Below, piece by piece: positions 15,996-25,043 of a stretch of 64,000 nucleotides of DNA. The stretch is from Bog-756 sp963734435 (lineage in GTDB: Bacteria > Actinomycetota > Acidimicrobiia > Acidimicrobiales > RAAP-2), in the NCBI GenBank assembly GCA_963734435.1, contig CAVTHA010000015.1, positions 124,001-188,000 of the forward strand. The letters run 5' to 3'. The position numbers were made by a program, and so were the translations under genes. Each line of letters starts with the position of its first letter. Position 1 is the first letter of the stretch. The notes below the pieces were generated by a model. It did not search any database. It was not told where the DNA came from and saw only the letters and a list, made by a program, of their open reading frames with translations.

Positions 15996-17114
15996 ATGGA
16001 AGGCACCGACCGGTTGATCTCGTCTGACGATCACGTCGATCTCAGTCATGACAATGTCAAGCAGCACCTGGCTTCGAAGTTTCACCAGGACTACGACCAG
16101 GCTCTGGCCGCGTTCGGCCAGTCGGTCATGAATCTGGTCTCCTCCGAAGCAAATCAGCGTTGGAGCAAGCAACAAGGATTGACACCTGATCCGAACGCCA
16201 CCATTGGTGGGTCTCGGAAACATGCGGCCACCGGCCGGCCGGGGCACACCGATCCCCACGAGCGACTCAAGGACATGGACGCCGACGGTGTCGAAGCGTC
16301 AGCCACCTACTGTGAAGTCAGCGCATTCCGCTACCTGTACATGGTCAAGAACGGGTGGAGGGAAGCTACGAGGGCTTTCAACGACACGTTGGCCGAGTTC
16401 GCTTCCGTCGATCCGAAACGGCTCATCGTCTCGTACCAGATTCCCATCCACGATGTCGACGGTGCCGTCGCCGAAGTAAGACGGGCCGCTTCGAGCGGAT
16501 GCAAGTCGCTTCAGCTCCCGGTGTTCCCGACCGAGCTGGGCCTACCCGACTACTGGGACCAGCGGTACGACCCCCTGTGGTCGGCGATCCAGGACACCGA
16601 TTTACCGATCTGCTGCCATATTGGCATGAACACCGCGCTGGACGATCTTGCCAAGCGCGACCCGACGCCCCAGAAGGGGATCTTCGTGCCTTGCGTCCCG
16701 CTGTCAGCCGCGGAGGCGTTGGGTATGTGGATCATGGGTGGGGTATTCGAGAGATACCCGCGTCTCAAGGTGGTCTTCGTCGAGCCCGGGCTTGGCTGGG
16801 TCTCCTGGTGGGCCTACATCGTGGACGACCTCATGGTGCGTCAGGGATACGATTTTCCCGCCATCAGTCAGCTCCCGAGCCATTACCTTCGACAGAACGT
16901 CTTCCTGACCTTCATCGATGAGCCCGATGCCGTGCGTCACGCGCACGAGCGACTGGGCATCGAGAATGTCATGTGGTCATCCGACTATCCACACCCCGTC
17001 TCGAGCTGGCCCAACTCCCACGCCACCGTCGATGCCATGTTCGACGGGGTCGACGAGTCCGACCGTGAGCTTCTGCTCAGTGGCAATGCCGCTCGCGTCT
17101 GGAATCTCCAGTAG
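15996..17114 (+). CDS. Amidohydrolase-2 family metal-dependent hydrolase/decarboxylase
   Basis: A 372-residue TIM-barrel amidohydrolase related to the one at 688-1971. It has the N-terminal metal motif SSDDHVDLS and the C-terminal SSDYPHPVSSWPN. Between them lie CHIG near mid-protein and PGLGWVSWW before the last strands. Two in-frame starts compete. ATG 15996 has a strong GAGGAGGA Shine-Dalgarno 5-7 nt upstream. ATG 15969 would suit a leaderless mRNA from TATAGT and add nine residues. I prefer 15996. The promoter is the palindrome copy 4 preceded by the GGGGAC tract, so expression may depend on repeat length. It is probably part of the same regulon as the P450 and CoA-transferase. Confidence 0.88.
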   Translation: MEGTDRLISSDDHVDLSHDNVKQHLASKFHQDYDQALAAFGQSVMNLVSSEANQRWSKQQGLTPDPNATIGGSRKHAATGRPGHTDPHERLKDMDADGVEASATYCEVSAFRYLYMVKNGWREATRAFNDTLAEFASVDPKRLIVSYQIPIHDVDGAVAEVRRAASSGCKSLQLPVFPTELGLPDYWDQRYDPLWSAIQDTDLPICCHIGMNTALDDLAKRDPTPQKGIFVPCVPLSAAEALGMWIMGGVFERYPRLKVVFVEPGLGWVSWWAYIVDDLMVRQGYDFPAISQLPSHYLRQNVFLTFIDEPDAVRHAHERLGIENVMWSSDYPHPVSSWPNSHATVDAMFDGVDESDRELLLSGNAARVWNLQ

Positions 17115-17251
17115 GCGGGCGTCTTCAAGAACGGATGCGCCGGTGCCACGCAGGTGACGTTGGGAGCCGGTCGATGCTCGACGAGGGGAGAGCGAACAAG
17201 ATCGGCTCGGGCCTCCACCGTCTTCGGACTGACAGGACGTGACCTGAGTTC

Positions 17252-17722
17252 GTGTCACATGCTGATCTGGTCCTGCTCGGACGGATCGCAGTCGGATTCG
17301 TACTCGCATATGCCATCGGATTTGAGCGAGGCCTTCGTGGTTCGCCTGCCGGCGACCGGACATTCGCGCTCATCGGCGCTTCCGCCACAGCGGTGACAGC
17401 CGTTGCCGAACACTCGTCGCCGCAGACGGTTGCCGGGGTCATCACCGGGATCGGCTTCATCGGCGCCGGAGTGGTCTTTCGAGCCACCGGTGGCCTCGTC
17501 CGGGGTATCACCAGCGCCGCCACCATCTTCTCCGCGGCGGCGATCGGAATCGTCGTCGGGTATGGCCATATCGCGCTCGGCATCCTCACTGCTGCCGGCA
17601 TCTTGCTGACCCTCGAGTTGCGTTTCATTCCCGGCCTGAGAATTCTGGACTCCAGCAGACACTCCGCTCGCTTCAAACAGGAGCACCCCTCGGAGCGAGG
17701 GCGGACAGCCGACCAGACGTAG
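17252..17722 (+). CDS. MgtC/SapB family membrane protein
   Basis: A 156-residue integral membrane protein with about four hydrophobic helices. It has the family hallmark GFERGLRG near the start, the TGIGFIGAGVVFR segment, and GLTTAA-like GITSAATIFSAAAIG. The family is linked to magnesium homeostasis and survival at low Mg or acid pH. It lacks the soluble ACT-like C-terminal domain of MgtC and is close to the short SapB form. GTG 17252 is the longest start, with only a weak ribosome site. It is convergent with the cation exchanger gene, which has a related ion-homeostasis role. Confidence 0.88.
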   Translation: MSHADLVLLGRIAVGFVLAYAIGFERGLRGSPAGDRTFALIGASATAVTAVAEHSSPQTVAGVITGIGFIGAGVVFRATGGLVRGITSAATIFSAAAIGIVVGYGHIALGILTAAGILLTLELRFIPGLRILDSSRHSARFKQEHPSERGRTADQT

Positions 17723-17806
17723 CGAAACGCACCGTCGGCGGCCGGTCGAGCTCATCCGGTCTGCAGACGCCTTCGTCGGTTTCCCAACACTCCGCTGGCG
17801 GCTGGC

Positions 17807-18802
17807 CTAGGTGACGGCGAGCAGCGAGACGACGAAGGTTACGTAGCAGGCGATGATGATCCAGCCGGCGAAACGTCCCAGGCCTCGTGCTCCGTAGGCG
17901 AGCAGCAAAGTCAGGACGGTCAGCCCGGCATACCACGCGGCGATCAGATTCCCTGGGCCGGATGGGGTGGCCAGCCCGATGAGCACGCCGGGAACCATCA
18001 AGCCCGCCAGCACGTTGATGCTGTTGCTGTTCAGCGCGGTACTCATGGCCGCCGCCCCCCTTCCCTTCGATGCCAGGTAGACGGCGGCGACGGCATTGGG
18101 CAGGCTGGTGACGGCGGCCAGGACGAGGCCGCCGACGATGGCTTCGGCCACGTGGTAGTGCGCGCCCAACGTCGAGGCACCTCGTTCCATGGCAATGCTG
18201 GCCACCACGACCACCACCAACGCGCCGGCAGCGGCCAGCGCGTCCAGAGGCGTCCCCCGGCTGGGTCGGATTGCCACCACCAGCTCGAGCTCTTCTTCAT
18301 CGACCGCTGACGCCATCCAGGACGACACCCGGCGGGGCAGGGGCAGGAAGCGAAGGGTCTGCCGACGGATGCCCAACAAGGCGGCATAGGGAACCAGGAC
18401 CAGCAGGACCAGGCCAAGCCCAAGGCTCACCCCGATCGCACCGGTCACCGTACCGAGGCAGACGACTGCCACCCAGGCGGCGACCGCGCCTCCGAGGACG
18501 ATCACCTTCCGATGGAGTTGGATGAATCCGGCGACAACGGCGCCCAGTCCCAGGAGTGCGGCCAGGTTGAACACATTCGATCCGACGACGACCCCCGCGC
18601 CGATGGAGGCCCGGTGCTGGTTGAGAGCCGAGATGGCGGCGGTGATCTCCGGCGTATCAGCGGCCAATGCGGCCAGAATGCCGAGGAGCGCCTCCGAGAG
18701 TCCGAACCGCTCGCCGACTCGCTCGAGCCTGGTGACCAGGACCCAGCTCGTGGCCAGGCTGACCACGGCGCCGAGGGCGAATGCGAGCGCTGGTGTGGCC
18801 AT
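17807..18802 (-). CDS. Sodium/calcium exchanger (CaCA) family membrane protein
   Basis: A 331-residue membrane protein with about ten transmembrane helices in two inverted halves. The first alpha-repeat reads AADTPEI (Glu52) followed by GSNVFNL (74-80). The second reads SLPNAVAAV...NSNSINVLAG. The acidic residue normally found in the second repeat (PE) is replaced by Asn (PN), so ion coupling may differ from Na/Ca exchange. A hydrophilic loop rich in Glu lies in the middle (DEEELEL). GGAGGG precedes the ATG by 8 nt. A role in cation/proton or cation/sodium exchange at the cytoplasmic membrane is likely; the ion is not known. Confidence 0.85.
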   Translation of the reverse strand: MATPALAFALGAVVSLATSWVLVTRLERVGERFGLSEALLGILAALAADTPEITAAISALNQHRASIGAGVVVGSNVFNLAALLGLGAVVAGFIQLHRKVIVLGGAVAAWVAVVCLGTVTGAIGVSLGLGLVLLVLVPYAALLGIRRQTLRFLPLPRRVSSWMASAVDEEELELVVAIRPSRGTPLDALAAAGALVVVVVASIAMERGASTLGAHYHVAEAIVGGLVLAAVTSLPNAVAAVYLASKGRGAAAMSTALNSNSINVLAGLMVPGVLIGLATPSGPGNLIAAWYAGLTVLTLLLAYGARGLGRFAGWIIIACYVTFVVSLLAVT

Positions 18803-18873
18803 GCCGGTTTCCCTCCGCGAACGGCTGACGTGCCGACCAGGCTTCCCGGCTCTCCGGCTGGAACGCTACTGGA

Positions 18874-20343
18874 TCAGAGCACTTCGGCCACCAACGTGTC
18901 GGACACCGCCTCCTCCGGTTCGTCGGCAACATCTGGTGCTGTGGCGCCACTCCGCAGAATGTAGGAGCCGAGCCCAATGCCCACGAGCACACTGATGAGT
19001 GCGATGGCAAAGGCCAGTCGGTAGCCACCGTCCAAGGCGTCCCGCAGTGAGTGTCCATGGGCGAGCAGGGTCGCCGTGCGGCTACTGGAGACGGCCCCGA
19101 GGATGGCGACCGAGAGGGCTGCCGACACCTGTTGGGAGACATTTACGATTCCCGAGCCGATCCCGGCGTCTTTGGCCGGGACCTCGGCCAACGCCATGGT
19201 CAGCAGGGGCGTAAATGCCGTGGCGGCACCGAGACCGATCAGAAGGACGCCGACGAACAGGAGGGGAAAGTAGGCCGTCCCGGGGCCGGAGCTGATCAGC
19301 AGGGTCAAACCTACGGCCAGGACCGCCAGACCGGTGAGCGCGGTGTACTTGGGTTGCAGCCGGCTCATGATGCGGGCCGTCAACCCGGCGGACATCAATG
19401 CCACGGACAGCGTCTGGGGCAAGAAGGCGAGGCCGGTGCGAATCGGGTCGTATCCCAGCACATGCTGGAAGTACAGGACGCCAATGAAGAAGGTGCTGTA
19501 CATGCCGACCACCATCAGTCCGCGGACCAGGCTCGACGTAAGCAGACCGGGGGAGCGCATGACCTGGGTGGGCATCATCGGATTGGCCAGTCGCTTCTCC
19601 AGGACGGCGAACGCGCCGAGAACGGCAATGGCTGCGGCGCCGAAGCTCAAGGTATGGGCCGAGCTCCAGCCGTACTGGCTGGTGCTGACGATGGTGTAGA
19701 CGGCCAGCATCATTCCCGCCGTGCTCAAGACGGCGCCGGCAATGTCCAATCCCGCGCGGATCCCGATTCCGGGGTTCTCCCCGATCAGGGCCGATCCAGC
19801 CAGGAAGGTGACGATGCCGATGGGAATGTTGATGAAGAAGATCCAGTGCCAGCTGAGTGCCTGGGTCACGTAGCCGCCCACGAGAAGCCCGAGTGACCCA
19901 CCGCCGACGGCCACGATGATGTAGGAGCTCATCGCCTTGGCCCGCTCGGCGGGAGCGGGGAAGTCCGACACGATGATGGCCAAGATGACCGACGACGACA
20001 GGGCGGCGCCCAGCCCCTGGACGAACCTGGCCACGATGAGGAGCGTCTGACTGTCGGCCGCCCCGCAGGCGGCCGAGGCCAGTGTGAAGAGTGCTACGCC
20101 GAACAGGAAGACCTTCTTGCGTCCGACGAGGTCTCCGAGACGACCGGCCAGCAAGAGCGTGCCGGCGAAGGTGATCAGGTAGGCATCGATCACCCAGGCC
20201 AGGGAGGCCTGCGAGAAGTGCAGGTCGCGCTGGATGGTCGGCAGCGCCACGTTCACGATGGTCTGGTCGAGGATGTTCATCAACATCGCGAAGCAGACGA
20301 CGATCAGGGCGATCCAGCGGCGGCGGTCGTGGACCAAGGTCAA
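18874..20343 (-). CDS. MFS drug-efflux transporter, DHA2 (14-helix) type
   Basis: A 489-residue major facilitator protein. N-terminal helix 1 carries LDQTIVNVALPTI, the typical DHA2 signature. The loop-2 motif GRLGDLVGRKKVF is intact, and the antiporter-type motif C region follows. It is divergent from the MarR gene with palindromes between them, so it is most likely a MarR-repressed multidrug or metabolite exporter. The start appears to be TTG at 20341-20343 without a clear ribosome site. The protein ends in an acidic tail after the last helix. Confidence 0.9.
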   Translation of the reverse strand: MTLVHDRRRWIALIVVCFAMLMNILDQTIVNVALPTIQRDLHFSQASLAWVIDAYLITFAGTLLLAGRLGDLVGRKKVFLFGVALFTLASAACGAADSQTLLIVARFVQGLGAALSSSVILAIIVSDFPAPAERAKAMSSYIIVAVGGGSLGLLVGGYVTQALSWHWIFFINIPIGIVTFLAGSALIGENPGIGIRAGLDIAGAVLSTAGMMLAVYTIVSTSQYGWSSAHTLSFGAAAIAVLGAFAVLEKRLANPMMPTQVMRSPGLLTSSLVRGLMVVGMYSTFFIGVLYFQHVLGYDPIRTGLAFLPQTLSVALMSAGLTARIMSRLQPKYTALTGLAVLAVGLTLLISSGPGTAYFPLLFVGVLLIGLGAATAFTPLLTMALAEVPAKDAGIGSGIVNVSQQVSAALSVAILGAVSSSRTATLLAHGHSLRDALDGGYRLAFAIALISVLVGIGLGSYILRSGATAPDVADEPEEAVSDTLVAEVL

Positions 20344-20405
20344 AAGCGAAGATGTGATCGTGGGCCTCCTGGGGGCTCGGCGGATTTCAAGTCCCCTAAG
20401 TATTG

Positions 20406-20423
20406 ATAGTCACTATTTTAGTG
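20406..20423. promoter_or_regulatory. Overlapping palindromes in the MFS-MarR divergent promoter
   Basis: ATAGT-C-ACTAT (20406-20416) and CACTA-TTT-TAGTG (20411-20423) are both perfect and overlap, within the AT-rich 126-bp gap between the divergent MFS and MarR genes. This is the expected location and kind of site for a MarR dimer repressing both genes. It resembles, but differs in spacing from, the ATAGTA-N2-TACTAT sites. Confidence 0.5.
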
Positions 20424-20457
20424 AGTGTCAAGTGAACATGACAGTAGAGATCTCTGC

Positions 20458-20463
20458 TATGAT
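20458..20463 (+). promoter_or_regulatory. -10 box of a probable leaderless marR transcript
   Basis: TATGAT lies six bases before the ATG at 20470 and no Shine-Dalgarno is present, the usual arrangement of leaderless actinobacterial mRNAs. Confidence 0.5.
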
Positions 20464-20469
20464 CCCGGC

Positions 20470-20904
20470 ATGTCGACGAAGACGACGCCTGGAGTGACGG
20501 TGCTGTTGACCCAGCTCTCCCGAGTCGTCTATCGCCGAACACCCGAGGAGTTGTTGGGGATGCGGATAAAGGAGTTCGCCACGTTGGCGCACCTCCGGGA
20601 GCACCATCCGATCCCACAGCAGGAGTTGGGCGAGATGCTGTGCATCGATGCCAACAACCTGGTGCTTCTGCTGAACGATCTGGAGTCAAGAGGCTTTGCC
20701 CTCCGTCGTCGCGATCCGTCGGATCGACGTCGACACCTCGTCGAGATCACCGAGGCGGGGCTACGTGCCTTCGAGAGCGCCGAACGAGGGATCGAGAGCG
20801 TCGAGGACGATGTGCTGGCCTCACTCAGCGACCGAGAGCGAGGCGAGCTCCAGGTGTTGCTGGCCAAGGCACTCGAAGGAGCGCCACCGGCCCTCGGGAC
20901 CTGA
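20470..20904 (+). CDS. MarR-family transcriptional regulator
   Basis: A 144-residue winged-helix regulator. The recognition region is HHPIPQQELGEMLCIDANNLVLLLNDLESRG and the wing contains RRRDPSDRRRH, the standard MarR wing. Terminal helices (1-25 and 105-140) form the dimer interface. ATG 20470 is chosen for its position behind TATGAT; an upstream in-frame start at 20425 would lie in the promoter. It is divergent from a DHA2 efflux pump, the classic arrangement for ligand-relieved repression of efflux. Confidence 0.9.
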   Translation: MSTKTTPGVTVLLTQLSRVVYRRTPEELLGMRIKEFATLAHLREHHPIPQQELGEMLCIDANNLVLLLNDLESRGFALRRRDPSDRRRHLVEITEAGLRAFESAERGIESVEDDVLASLSDRERGELQVLLAKALEGAPPALGT

Positions 20905-20979
20905 TCGGCCCGGACTCTTCGGCCGCAGTCATCTGGAGCAGGCCTTCCCCGAACCTGGAATCGCTGGCGGCAAAGCGAG

Positions 20980-22923
20980 CTAGTTGTGCGCGCCCGTCCC
21001 CAACCTCGTCGACGAAGTCTTGGCGCCGGGCTGATTCCCGTCACCGGCTCGGCGAACCCGGCTGACGATGTCGGTCAGGTCCTCCCCGGAAATCGTCTCC
21101 TTGTCGAGGAGCGCGGCGATGACGGCGTCGAGGGCGTCTCGGTTCTCACTGAGCAGACTCCGCGCCCTGTCCTCGGCCTCGGTGAGCAGGCGGCTCACCT
21201 CCTGGTCGATGACCTGTTGGGTCCCCTCGGCAAATGGACGCTCCTGGCCCAGTTGGGGACCACTCAGGTAGGAGGACTGGTCGGATCCGTAGCCGATGGG
21301 CCCGAGCCGCGAGGAGAGTCCCCAGTCCCTCACCATCTTGATGGCCAGATCGGTAGCCCCGGAGAGATCGTTGGCCGCCCCGGTGGAGGCCTCACCGATC
21401 ACCAACTTCTCCGACGCTCGGCCCCCCAGCCGGATGGCCAGGGAGTCCAGCAGATAGCTGTGGGCATAGAGGTGCCGCTCGTCGACCGGGAGCTGCTCGG
21501 TGACCCCGAGAGCCCGTCCGGCCGGCAGGATCGTGATCTTGGCCACCGGGTCGGCGTGCTCTGACAACAGTGCCACCACGGCGTGCCCGGCTTCGTGGAC
21601 CGCCACCGACCGCTTCTCCTCGGGAAGGAGAGCATTGGAGGCGTCTCGGCGGCCGAGGATGACCCGGTCTCGGGCTTCGTCGATGTCCCGCCCGAAGATC
21701 ACGTCCCGGCCGTCCCGAACGGCCACGATGGCCGCCTCGTTGATGAGATTGGCCAGGTCGGCTCCCGAGAATCCGGGGGTGGCTCGGGCCACCGCAGTGA
21801 AGTCGACGTCCGGTGCCAGGTGCTTGCCCTTGGCGTGCACGGCCAGGATGGCGGCCCGTTCGGCCTGGTTGGGGAGGGGAATCTCCACCTCCCGGTCGAA
21901 GCGGCCCGGCCGGAGCAGGGCCGGATCGAGCACCTCGGGGCGGTTGGTGGCGGCCATGATGACGACCCCGGTCGTGGGGTCGAAGCCGTCCATCTCGGCC
22001 AGGAGCTGATTGAGGGTCTGCTCCCGTTCGTCGTTGGAGACGATGGAGCCTCCCCGCCGCTGGCCGATGGCATCGATCTCGTCGATGAAGACGATGGACG
22101 GGGCCCGCTTGCGGGCATCGGCGAACAGATCCCGGACCCGGGACGCGCCCACTCCGACGAACAGTTCGACGAAGCTCGAGCCGGTGAGAGCCAAGAAGGG
22201 GACCCCCGCCTCGCCGGCCACCGCCCGGGCCATCAGGGTCTTGCCGGTTCCCGGTGGCCCCACCATCAACACGCCTCGGGGTCCGATGGCGCCCGCCCGT
22301 GCGTAGCGCTCGGGATGGCTCAGAAAGTCGACGACCTCGGCCACTTCACGCTTGGCTCCCTCGTAGCCGGCGATGTCCGAGAAGCGGGTCGTCGGCTTGT
22401 CCTCGTCGTAGACCCGGGCTCGGGATCCTCCGATACCCATGATTCCGCCGGCCAGCTGCCTGGCGCTCCTCCGTCCCATCCAGACGAAGAACGCGATGAA
22501 CAGCAACAACGGGAGAAACGAGAGGAGGTCGGTCAGGAGCGCTGACCCCTGGCCCACCCCGGTGACGTTCACTCCGTGGGCCTTCAACGTGGGTGCCAGC
22601 TGGTCGTCCGTAATCGCCGTCGGGATCTGGCTGGTGTAGTTGTCACCCCCTTTGAGCGTGCCGGTGACGGCGCCACTCGGGTTGATCGACGCCGTATGAA
22701 CGTCGTCTGCCTGGACCTCGGAGAGGAACTTCGTGTAGCTGAAGGTCTGGGTGGGCGTGCCCGCCATGCGAGGGATGGTGAGAAGGAAGAGCGTGATCAG
22801 GATGCCTGCTGGCAGGAGCCACATCCGCCACCGCGGCGGAGGAGGGGGCGCCGGGGCCGCCGGCCGGTCGTTGGGCTCTCCCGGTTTGGCCGCACCGGTC
22901 GCGTGACGGATTCTGTGCACCAT
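20980..22923 (-). CDS. ftsH: ATP-dependent zinc metalloprotease FtsH
   Basis: A 647-residue membrane-anchored AAA+ protease that degrades misfolded membrane and regulatory proteins. A proline-rich N-terminus precedes TM1 (about 34-50), followed by a periplasmic domain and TM2 (about 131-149). The AAA module has Walker A GPPGTGKT (222-229), Walker B FIDEID (279-284) and the second region of homology (325-344). The zinc site is HEAGH (443-447), with an Asp further on (ANDLSGAT). ATG 22921-22923 is chosen because GGGAG lies 8 nt upstream; an in-frame ATG at 22968 adds 15 residues but has no ribosome site. All key residues are intact. It is longer-tailed than E. coli FtsH at the N-terminus only. 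Confidence 0.95.
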   Translation of the reverse strand: MVHRIRHATGAAKPGEPNDRPAAPAPPPPPRWRMWLLPAGILITLFLLTIPRMAGTPTQTFSYTKFLSEVQADDVHTASINPSGAVTGTLKGGDNYTSQIPTAITDDQLAPTLKAHGVNVTGVGQGSALLTDLLSFLPLLLFIAFFVWMGRRSARQLAGGIMGIGGSRARVYDEDKPTTRFSDIAGYEGAKREVAEVVDFLSHPERYARAGAIGPRGVLMVGPPGTGKTLMARAVAGEAGVPFLALTGSSFVELFVGVGASRVRDLFADARKRAPSIVFIDEIDAIGQRRGGSIVSNDEREQTLNQLLAEMDGFDPTTGVVIMAATNRPEVLDPALLRPGRFDREVEIPLPNQAERAAILAVHAKGKHLAPDVDFTAVARATPGFSGADLANLINEAAIVAVRDGRDVIFGRDIDEARDRVILGRRDASNALLPEEKRSVAVHEAGHAVVALLSEHADPVAKITILPAGRALGVTEQLPVDERHLYAHSYLLDSLAIRLGGRASEKLVIGEASTGAANDLSGATDLAIKMVRDWGLSSRLGPIGYGSDQSSYLSGPQLGQERPFAEGTQQVIDQEVSRLLTEAEDRARSLLSENRDALDAVIAALLDKETISGEDLTDIVSRVRRAGDGNQPGAKTSSTRLGTGAHN

Positions 22924-23106
22924 GGAGGGAACTCCCTTGGCCGTCCTGGCGGCCCTGGGACTGGGCATCGGACGTCTCGACTACGGACTACTACGGAAGG
23001 GCTCTCCCGTCCACCAGAAGTCACTCGGCGGTGCTCGGCAGGGGGACGAGGCGTTGGCGCTGACAGATGTGCGCACGTAGGGTCGGTGGGACAAGGGAAG
23101 GTGTCC

Positions 23107-23742
23107 ATGGCGCAAACCACAGTGTTCACCATCGGGGCCGAGGCGACATGTAGCGATGGCGTTTGCGGCGAGGTGACTCGGGTGGTCGTCGACCCGATCG
23201 CTCGGGCGGTGACCCATCTGGTAGTGGAACCCAAGCACCGGCAAGGTCTCGGTCGTCTTGTCCCGCTCGACCTCGTCGGGGACGTCTCTCCTGCTCAGGT
23301 CGGGCTCACGTGCACCACGGAGGAGTTTGGCCGGCTCGAGCACGCCGAAGAGACACAGTTCCTGCCGGGTAGCGGCGGCCACGCCGACTACACCGCGGGA
23401 GAAGCCCTATTGCAGCCCTATTACGGCCTGCGCGGGGTCATCGGCGACGTTCCACAGGCGGCTACCTATGACACTCTGCCCTTGGACGAGGTGGCTGTTC
23501 GGCGGGGCGAGCAGGTCGATGCCACGGACGGCAACATCGGAAGCGTGCAGGGGTTGGTCATAGACCCTCGGAACAACCACGTGACGCATGTCCTGCTCCA
23601 AGAGGGGCATCTGTGGGGCCGCAAGGAGGTGGCCATCCCGATCGGCGCGGTCAGCCTGGTCGCCGATGGCCTCAGCCTCAGCCTCAGCAAGCGACAAGTG
23701 GAGGACTTGCCGGCAGTTCAGATCGAACATCCGAACCCTTAG
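23107..23742 (+). CDS. PRC-barrel domain protein, two copies
   Basis: A 211-residue soluble protein with two PRC-barrel-like units (about 5-75 and 130-205). Each contains the G-x-V-x-x-VVVDP/VIDP-x-x-x-x-VTHLVV/VTHVLL pattern. ATG 23107 is preceded by AAGGGAAGG. An upstream in-frame extension to 22576 runs antisense through ftsH and is rejected. PRC barrels occur in photosynthetic reaction centre H subunits and in RimM and serve as adaptor or RNA-binding modules; two-copy stress-related forms are common in actinobacteria. It is divergent from ftsH. The specific role is unknown. Confidence 0.82.
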   Translation: MAQTTVFTIGAEATCSDGVCGEVTRVVVDPIARAVTHLVVEPKHRQGLGRLVPLDLVGDVSPAQVGLTCTTEEFGRLEHAEETQFLPGSGGHADYTAGEALLQPYYGLRGVIGDVPQAATYDTLPLDEVAVRRGEQVDATDGNIGSVQGLVIDPRNNHVTHVLLQEGHLWGRKEVAIPIGAVSLVADGLSLSLSKRQVEDLPAVQIEHPNP

Positions 23743-23847
23743 ATCGTTCGGATCCGGCCAAAGGCAACGGCACGCCCTAGCTCCAACGCCAACCGTCCTG
23801 GCTACGACCGAGGGGTAGCACTTGGTGGGCCGTTGAGGCGTGCTGAG

Positions 23848-24843
23848 CTATCGGGCGACGGCGTCGCTCCGGTGGGGCAGCACCCAGCCCGGGCGCGGGA
23901 AGTGGCAGGTATATCCGTTCGGGTAGTGCTCCAGGTAGTCCTGGTGCTCGGGCTCTGCCTCCCAGAACGGTCCGGCCGGCGCGACCTCGGTGACCACCTT
24001 GCCCGGCCACAGGCCCGAGGCTTCGACGTCGGCGATGGTGTCCTCAGCGACCCGGCGCTGCTCGTCGTCGAGGTAGAAGATCGCCGATCGGTAGCTCGCA
24101 CCGATGTCGTTGCCCTGGCGGTTCAGCGTCGTCGGGTCATGGATCTGGAAGAAGAACTCGAGCAGCTCACGGTAGGAGGTCTGCTCGGGGTCGAAGGTGA
24201 TCTCGATCGCCTCGGCGTGGGTTCCGTGGTTCCGGTAGGTCGCGTTCGCGACGTCGCCACCGGTGTAGCCGACCCGTGTGGCGAGACACGCCCGGGCGCT
24301 TCCGGATGAGGTCCTGCATCCCCCAGAAGCACCCTCCGGCCAGGATCGCCTTGTCTCGTCGTCGTCGCTCATTGGTCCACTTCCTCCTGGTTCGAACCGT
24401 CCGTCGAAGAGCTTCTCGATACTCGCCGTATCCCTCGGCTTCGAGGTCCTCATAGGGGACGAAGCGAAGCGCGGCCGAGTTGATGCAGTAGCGCAGACCC
24501 CCTTGATCGGCAGGGCCGTCGTTGAAGACGTGGCCGAGATGGCTGTCCCCGTGCGCCGAGCGAACCTCGGTCCTGATCATCCCGTGACTCCGGTCTTCCT
24601 TCTCGACGACATTTCCCGTTCGATCGGTACGGTGAAGCTCGGCCAACCGCATCCGCTGTCGAACTTCTTCGTCGATGCGAAGAGCGGCTCACCCGACACG
24701 ACGTCGACGTAGATACCCGCCTCTTTCTGGTCCCAGAACTCGTTGTCGAAGGCCGGCTCGGTGTCACCTTCCTGGGTGACCTCGTACTGCCTCGGGGTCA
24801 GCTGGGAAACCGCTCCTGGATCCTTGTCGTAGCGATCTTTCAT
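23848..24843 (-). pseudogene. Bifunctional methionine sulfoxide reductase MsrB-MsrA, split by two compensating frameshifts
   Basis: The gene starts at ATG 24841-24843 behind AAGGAGG and begins as MsrB (KKFDSGCGWPSFT). At the A-run complementary to 24612-24614 one A appears to be missing. The frame then changes and MsrB continues (VVEKEDRSHGM, GLRYCINSAAL with the catalytic Cys). Without a stop it runs on into the MsrA start (KAILAGGCFWGMQD, catalytic Cys). Near 24280-24290 one extra base returns to the first frame, which carries the rest of MsrA (TRVGYTGGD...GTHAEAIEITFDP...YLEHYPNGY). Repaired, this is one fused protein of about 330 residues that would reduce both Met-R-SO and Met-S-SO. Both active sites are intact, so either the sequence has two errors or the gene has only just decayed. 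Confidence 0.8.
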
Positions 24844-25043
24844 GGTTCCTCCTTCGCCGACCGAGCGGCCTTCGGCTGCCACCTGAAACCGCCTTGCCAG
24901 TGTAGGCAACACCCGAGGGACCCTCTTCATTTCCGGCGGGTCCGCACTTGCCGACGAGCCTCTCCGATTTCGCTCCCCCTGGCTCCGGGCCCGCCGAACT
25001 GGTTCCGCTACCCGACTGCCAGGCAATGACCCGGCTTTTGCCG

